Both the position numbers and the translations under genes were made by a program. From Gammaproteobacteria bacterium (GTDB lineage: Bacteria > Pseudomonadota > Gammaproteobacteria > Steroidobacterales > Woeseiaceae): 11,804 nt of DNA. Positions 7,940 to 11,804 of the stretch are shown here, piece after piece. Location of the stretch: the NCBI GenBank assembly GCA_003645495.1, contig QNFK01000022.1, forward strand, positions 1 to 11,804. Reading direction: 5' to 3'. Within the stretch, counting starts at the first letter, position 1; the number at the start of each line of letters is the position of its first letter. The notes under the pieces were generated by a model that saw nothing but the letters and a program-made list of their open reading frames with translations, was not told the origin of the DNA and did not search any database.

Positions 7940-10170
7940 ATCGTGCTCCAGCGACGACGTAACAACCATTCCCCTGCTTTTAACATCAACAGTAAAATGA
8001 ATATTGCCGGAGCGTCCCAGATTGCACGGTATTCCTGCTCCGTAATTCCCGAACTGCTGTAGCGCAGCAAATCAGGCAGCATATCCAGATCCTGCGGCTC
8101 CAGGTACTGGCCCCCGGTAGCCTCCGACAGTGCCCGCAATTGAGCTGAGTCTCGCCGGATGTTGAAGTACTCGGCCTGCCCCGAGTCATAGTGAATGCTG
8201 GCCCGGGCGGTCGCGACGGCTTCGTCGTTACGATGTGCGACGGCTTCGAAATACCATGTTCCGGATTCAGTTGGGTCTATTTCAGCGGTAAATACGCCAG
8301 GATCCGCGGCGCTTGCCTGCAAATTGACAGACCAGGACTCTCCATCCTCGTGAGAAACCTGCGCGGTCACGCCGATGTCGTCTACCGGCCTGAATTCCTC
8401 ATCGCGAAATTCCGCGCGCAGGACGATATTCGAATCCCCGCTGCCGCCGCCGGCGGTGAGCGATACACCTTGCGGCGAACTCGCAACGAGTGCGCGTAAC
8501 AACTGGCGCCAGAATGTTTCGTGCCTTTGATCTTCCAGCGGCAAACTCATTTGCCAGCGCCAGGTGCCGCCTGACGCCAGTATCCAGGCATGGCCGCGCC
8601 CAAACGGATGTGTAACCAGTAGTGGCATTTGCCCGATATCGGTGTCTACGTTCAGGAGTGTTACTGCCGCCGGTTTTAAGGACCCGGTCACCTGGTAATC
8701 TGCGACGTTCGGCAATTCGCTCCACGACAGACGGTTAGCGTCGAGCGTATCTGCAAATCGCAACATCTGCGCATCGGCACCCTGTGGCGTCAGTTCTACG
8801 CTCGCTTTCTTGCGAAAAAATGACGGGATCGATGATGGCGGCAGACTGAGCGGCAGCACATCTGCAATTTCAGATTGTCCCCAGCCGCCGTTACCGAGCC
8901 CGTTCGGTCCGGCAATCATCAACAAACTACCGCCACGCTCGCTGACAAAATCACGAATCAGCACTTGTTGCTCGGCAGAGAGTGACGCTGCCTCGACGCT
9001 GCCAATAATCAGTGCGTCATAGGCAAACAATTCTTCCCGTGTTGTGGGAAAACCGCTTTCCAGTTGTTCCGGTGTATCGATGCCTTGCCGGTAGAATTTG
9101 TTCGGGCTGACGCGTAGCAACGAGACGACCTGAAGGTCGTCATCATTGCCAATCGCACGACGCAGGAATTTGTACTCCCAACGTGGTTCGCCCTCAAAAT
9201 ACAGGATCCGGTATTTCTGATTGGCCACCTCTACAAGTGTCGAGCGCGAGTTATTACGCAGTTCGGTTTCACCCGGAACGCTATCAACGCTGAAGTGAAT
9301 ACGATGATGGCCTGCTTCCGCTATCTCGAATTCCACGCGGGCCGTAGTGATTCCTGCGTCGGCCCGCAATTCAACCGGCACCAGCGCCAGCAGATCGTCA
9401 CCGGCGTATACCTTTACCTGTGTGCTCGCCGGCGCATCGTGCCTGATAGAGACGCGCGCGGATAACGTACTTCCCGGCAGCACTTTGTCCGGCAACGTGA
9501 TATCCGTAATTTCAATATCTTCGGGAATAGCAGTCCGCCCTACTGCAACCGTATGAACGGGTACGCCAAATGCTGCTATCGCGGCAAGCTCATCCACGGA
9601 CAGCCCACCGCTCGTATCGGCACCGTCGGAACTCAGAACAACCGCCGCCAGCGGGCTGAATCGCGCTTCCCGCAGAACGATTCCCAGCGAATCCGCAATC
9701 GATGTCGACGTGGCTGTTGCTTGTGATTCCAAAAACGAAGTTACCGCTGTTGCAGTCTCGCCAAGTTCATAATGCCGCACCGAAAGATTCAGTGCGGCAT
9801 CGGCCTGCACCACGCCGGACAAACTTCTCAATGCCTGCTGAAATCGTGACTCTGCATCGCCGAACACCATACTTTCCGAAACATCGAGCACCAGGGCTAC
9901 GGTATTTTCGCCGGCGCGCAGTCGCTCCGTGCTTAACGTCGGCTGCGCCAGCACCCAAACCACAAGTGACAACATTGCGATCTGCAACATCCAGATTGCT
10001 GCGAGCTGGTAGCCGCGAACGAAGCTGTGCCGACGATACAGAAAAACGGAAATGCCGATGACTGCAATTATCGCAATAACAACGAGGACCCACGCGGACC
10101 AGTGGCCGACAAAAATCAGCTCACTGCGCGCATAATCTTCGCGCGGGTACTTGAACAGGAATTCAAACAA
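7936..10170 (-). CDS. Membrane protein with VWA and glutamine-amidotransferase-like domains
   Basis: This 744-residue protein has helices at about 23-45 and 55-76, a VWA domain with MIDAS-like DVSES (D96, S98, S100) and LSSDGAD at about 179-185, an Ig-like region at about 215-315, and a class I glutamine-amidotransferase-like fold at about 320-560 that begins RILYFEGEPRWEYKFLRRA. No Cys occurs at the nucleophile elbow, where the sequence reads MIAGPNGLGNGGWG, so amidotransferase activity is not expected. A second beta-rich region lies at about 570-660, and a final helix at about 717-735 is followed by a basic tail. The start is TTG at 10170, with AGGG seven bases upstream, 12 bp after the DUF4159 stop; no ATG is better placed. 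Architecture parallels the BatA-like gene at the other end of the operon. It is probably the second membrane-anchored VWA partner of the MoxR machine. Confidence 0.88.
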   Translation of the reverse strand: MFEFLFKYPREDYARSELIFVGHWSAWVLVVIAIIAVIGISVFLYRRHSFVRGYQLAAIWMLQIAMLSLVVWVLAQPTLSTERLRAGENTVALVLDVSESMVFGDAESRFQQALRSLSGVVQADAALNLSVRHYELGETATAVTSFLESQATATSTSIADSLGIVLREARFSPLAAVVLSSDGADTSGGLSVDELAAIAAFGVPVHTVAVGRTAIPEDIEITDITLPDKVLPGSTLSARVSIRHDAPASTQVKVYAGDDLLALVPVELRADAGITTARVEFEIAEAGHHRIHFSVDSVPGETELRNNSRSTLVEVANQKYRILYFEGEPRWEYKFLRRAIGNDDDLQVVSLLRVSPNKFYRQGIDTPEQLESGFPTTREELFAYDALIIGSVEAASLSAEQQVLIRDFVSERGGSLLMIAGPNGLGNGGWGQSEIADVLPLSLPPSSIPSFFRKKASVELTPQGADAQMLRFADTLDANRLSWSELPNVADYQVTGSLKPAAVTLLNVDTDIGQMPLLVTHPFGRGHAWILASGGTWRWQMSLPLEDQRHETFWRQLLRALVASSPQGVSLTAGGGSGDSNIVLRAEFRDEEFRPVDDIGVTAQVSHEDGESWSVNLQASAADPGVFTAEIDPTESGTWYFEAVAHRNDEAVATARASIHYDSGQAEYFNIRRDSAQLRALSEATGGQYLEPQDLDMLPDLLRYSSSGITEQEYRAIWDAPAIFILLLMLKAGEWLLRRRWSTI

Positions 10171-10182
10171 TCGGATACCCTA

Positions 10183-10977
10183 TTAATGTGTCATTGCGTA
10201 AACGAGATAGTTGATGCCGAACCGGTACGCCAGTGCCGTCATATTTTCCGGATAGTCGGGCCAGTCTGCATGCTCCCAGGCGTCGCCGATATCCATGTTG
10301 AAATTGATCGCCACCATCAGCCGACCATCGCTGTCGTAAATGCCGCGCCAGTGCGGCTCGTAGCCATCCTTCTCCCAGGTAACGCCTGAATAGATAAACA
10401 TACGTGAAGGAATCTGAATACGCTGATCAAGGTCGTAGATAACGTGAAACGCTTCGTCGCTTTCGGGAATTTCAATGATCGGGCGATCGGGAAATACTTT
10501 GCTCATGGATGCCACGAAAGCGCTCCACTCACAGCTACCGTGAAAATCATCGACCATCAGAAAACCACCGCGCAACAGGTATTCGCGCATCCGGCCCGCT
10601 TCCTTTTCGTTCAGGTCCCAGTAACCGACTTCCACGGCGTAGATCCACGGGAAGTCATATATGTCGTTGTCCATTGGGGTAAGGATGCGCGGCTGCTCGG
10701 CAGCCGCTATACGTGTCAGCCGATCAACGCCTCTCACGAAATGGTGATCTGCATCCGGATAGTCTGTTCGCCACATTTGCTGTCGGCCATATCCTCTTCC
10801 ACAATATTGACTGGGTGCATAGGCGAGGCGCACAAACTGAAACTCACCCGGCGCCTCGCGAGCTGCGCGCGCGGGCGCCTGCTTGTCAGGAGCATTTGCC
10901 TGCCCCCAGACAGTTACCGCAGTAAACATTGCGGCGATGCAGAGCACATTGAATGCCTTCCTGAAGGCTTTGGGCAT
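10183..10977 (-). CDS. Exported DUF4159 family protein
   Basis: This 264-residue protein starts with a basic N-terminus and a hydrophobic stretch (about 9-24) ending near GQA, a likely signal peptide. After a short linker, most of the chain is a DUF4159 domain: WRTDYPDADHHF (69-80), then the run YDFPWIYAVEVGYWDL, the GGFLMVDDFHG block at about 136-146, and a C-terminal block with the pattern NMDIGDAWE. The GGF-VDDF part resembles the glutamine-amidotransferase-like folds of its neighbours. The function is unknown. In many bacteria DUF4159 is the C-terminal part of a long BatA-type protein; here it stands alone as the first gene of the operon. The ATG at 10977 has only a weak GGA about ten bases upstream, and the next gene follows after 12 bp. 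Confidence 0.92.
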   Translation of the reverse strand: MPKAFRKAFNVLCIAAMFTAVTVWGQANAPDKQAPARAAREAPGEFQFVRLAYAPSQYCGRGYGRQQMWRTDYPDADHHFVRGVDRLTRIAAAEQPRILTPMDNDIYDFPWIYAVEVGYWDLNEKEAGRMREYLLRGGFLMVDDFHGSCEWSAFVASMSKVFPDRPIIEIPESDEAFHVIYDLDQRIQIPSRMFIYSGVTWEKDGYEPHWRGIYDSDGRLMVAINFNMDIGDAWEHADWPDYPENMTALAYRFGINYLVYAMTH

Positions 10978-10994
10978 AATCAGTTATCCAACAA

Positions 10995-11018
10995 CGGGTC
11001 AGCTATATTACAGACCCG
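10995..11018. promoter_or_regulatory. Short inverted repeat ahead of the DUF4159 gene
   Basis: CGGGTC (10995-11000) and GACCCG (11013-11018) are exact complements around a 12-base AT-rich loop, in the 85 bp between the regulator stop and the DUF4159 start. On the minus strand no T-run follows, so it is not a typical intrinsic terminator. It may be an operator, an RNA hairpin that sets readthrough, or chance. A weak promoter-like TATAGC lies in the loop. Confidence 0.3.
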
Positions 11019-11062
11019 AAAAAGAGCGAATAGATTCAATCGAATTTGTTCGCATGAGGCCA

Positions 11063-11653
11063 CTATTGATCATCATCGGCATTTTTGTCCGCTGGCTGCG
11101 GATAAAAGGCAAACAGACCGGAATAGACCAGGTCATCCTTACTTTGCTCGCTATTTCCGGCCAACTCCTGACATTCCGTCAGCCATTCTTCCAGTTTGTC
11201 ACGTAACCTGGCGATTTCGCGTCGATTACCGCTAATCGACACGCGCATAATCAGTGGTCGGTCCACAGGATCTGCGAACGACTCCTCAGGCTGCTCAAGA
11301 AAGTGCACCAGATCTGCTTCTGTTTCGCGAAAGAGCGACCGCATCATTTCAACGGCTTCGTTGGGCTGATCCGATTTCGCGAACAGGTGCGGATCCACTT
11401 CAAAGCGGCTGGCAACAGTACGAAGGTAGCGCTCGACCGTACCGCGCTTGGGCTTTTCCTCGACCAGTTCCAGCAGCCCTGCTGCAAACAACGCATCCAC
11501 GTGTCGATACAGTCGTGGCGCCTTTTCGCCCATCAGATCCGCAACCTGCTTGGTCGTAAGCGGTTTGCCGGCAAATCGCTCCAGCAGCTTCGATTTGAAA
11601 GGGTCGGTTAACAGTTTCGCCTGTTCCAGGCTCTTGACGACATATGTGCTCAT
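11063..11653 (-). CDS. ArsR-like winged-helix transcriptional regulator
   Basis: This is a 196-residue cytosolic protein. Residues 1-85 form a winged helix-turn-helix: a first helix with DPFKSKLLERF, then the helix pair LTTKQVADLMGEKAPRLYRHVDALFAAGLL, where the segment from KAPRLYRHVDAL would be the recognition helix, and a wing with EKPKRGTVERYLRTVA. This matches the ArsR/HTH_20 group. The remaining 110 residues are mostly helical, with an acidic tail ending NADDDQ; no metal-binding Cys cluster is seen, so metal sensing is not supported. The ATG at 11653 has a long AT-rich leader with a promoter and repeated ATTCAC boxes, suggesting autoregulation. Its stop lies 85 bp before the DUF4159 gene in the same direction, so it may be cotranscribed with, or control, the operon. 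The ligand is unknown. Confidence 0.9.
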   Translation of the reverse strand: MSTYVVKSLEQAKLLTDPFKSKLLERFAGKPLTTKQVADLMGEKAPRLYRHVDALFAAGLLELVEEKPKRGTVERYLRTVASRFEVDPHLFAKSDQPNEAVEMMRSLFRETEADLVHFLEQPEESFADPVDRPLIMRVSISGNRREIARLRDKLEEWLTECQELAGNSEQSKDDLVYSGLFAFYPQPADKNADDDQ

Positions 11654-11698
11654 TACTATAACACTCTGTTTTTACACAAGAATAAAATTAAATTGACT

Positions 11699-11749
11699 AT
11701 TCACAAAAACGTGAATAATCTTTCATTCACGTTATTATAAATATTCACG
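11699..11749. repeat. Cluster of four ATTCAC boxes
   Basis: ATTCAC or its complement occurs four times in 51 bp: at 11699-11704 (+), 11711-11716 (complement), 11725-11730 (+) and 11743-11748 (+). The first two form a second inverted pair with a six-base spacer, and the last two are direct repeats 18 bp apart. Together they look like a multi-site operator around the promoter of the regulator gene. Confidence 0.6.
11708..11733. promoter_or_regulatory. Perfect 9+9 palindrome, candidate operator
   Basis: AACGTGAAT at 11708-11716 and ATTCACGTT at 11725-11733 are exact inverted copies separated by eight bases. The palindrome directly abuts the predicted -10 box and would cover the transcription start. 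That position and size suit a dimeric winged-helix repressor, most simply the product of the gene downstream. Binding is inferred, not shown. Confidence 0.6.
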
Positions 11750-11762
11750 AGCTCGGAAACAA
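11734..11762 (-). promoter_or_regulatory. Predicted sigma-70-type promoter for the regulator gene
   Basis: On the minus strand a perfect -10 TATAAT (11739-11734) lies 17 bases after a partial -35 TTGTTT (11762-11757). The expected start of transcription is near 11727, giving a leader of about 75 bases before the ATG at 11653. The ideal spacing and -10 make this the best promoter I can find in the window. A CGTGAAT box lies in the spacer. Confidence 0.6.
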
Positions 11763-11804
11763 TTATTCTTCTGTTCGATCATCTGTTAGTTATTGTCTTC
11801 GCCG

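Noticed and set aside
7940..7969. ATG start at 7969 for the caspase-like gene
   Set aside because: Possible, but the TTG at 7939 gives a TTGA coupling overlap, GGAG at six bases and a better signal peptide. The ATG is kept as an alternative.
10444..11235. Long open frame of 263 codons on the plus strand
   Set aside because: It lies antisense across the DUF4159 and regulator genes, both of which have clear family motifs, and its translation shows no recognisable domain, so it is a shadow frame.
1..11804. Defence island, phage or mobile element
   Set aside because: Caspase-like and MoxR/VWA genes can occur in defence systems, but there is no nuclease, integrase, transposase, effector toxin or tRNA/att site, and the exported locations of the protease-like proteins fit an envelope role better.

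Overview
The window is a single-direction block on the minus strand. Nine protein-coding genes fill about 98% of it. Eight of them (positions 10977 down to 1) are packed with gaps of at most 26 bp or short overlaps, so they read as one operon. A ninth gene, a small winged-helix regulator, lies just upstream at 11653-11063. I see no RNA genes, insertion sequences, CRISPR arrays or genes on the plus strand. Base composition is moderate, near 50% GC by eye. The gene set suggests a Gram-negative bacterium, most likely a proteobacterium (my guess is a marine gammaproteobacterium), but this comes from gene repertoire only, not from a phylogenetic marker.

Layout in transcription order: (1) 151 bp of leader with a good promoter and several ATTCAC/GTGAAT boxes, including a perfect 9+9 palindrome; (2) an ArsR-like winged-helix regulator; (3) an 85 bp gap with a short inverted repeat; (4) an exported DUF4159 protein; (5) a 744-residue membrane protein with a VWA domain and a glutamine-amidotransferase-like fold; (6) an exported caspase/C13-like protein whose expected catalytic Cys is Ser; (7) an exported or anchored TPR protein carrying an intact HExxH metallopeptidase domain; (8) a MoxR-type AAA+ ATPase; (9) a DUF58 protein with a VWA domain; (10) a BatA-like membrane protein with a VWA domain; (11) the first 253 residues of a DUF4175-like membrane protein that runs off the window.

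MoxR ATPases act with VWA proteins as chaperone-like or assembly machines, and the MoxR-DUF58-BatA core here is standard. What stands out is the company it keeps. Three VWA proteins (one cytosolic, two membrane-anchored) sit with a pseudo-protease-like C13/caspase protein and a TPR-metallopeptidase, both predicted to be outside the cytoplasmic membrane. My working model, which is inference, is an envelope machine. In it the cytosolic MoxR/DUF58 pair works through membrane VWA proteins on periplasmic partners, with the metallopeptidase the only enzyme in the periplasmic set whose catalytic residues look complete. Four of the eight operon genes probably start with GTG or TTG, and several are translationally coupled (ATGA, TTGA and 11 bp overlaps), which suggests that subunit ratios are tuned.
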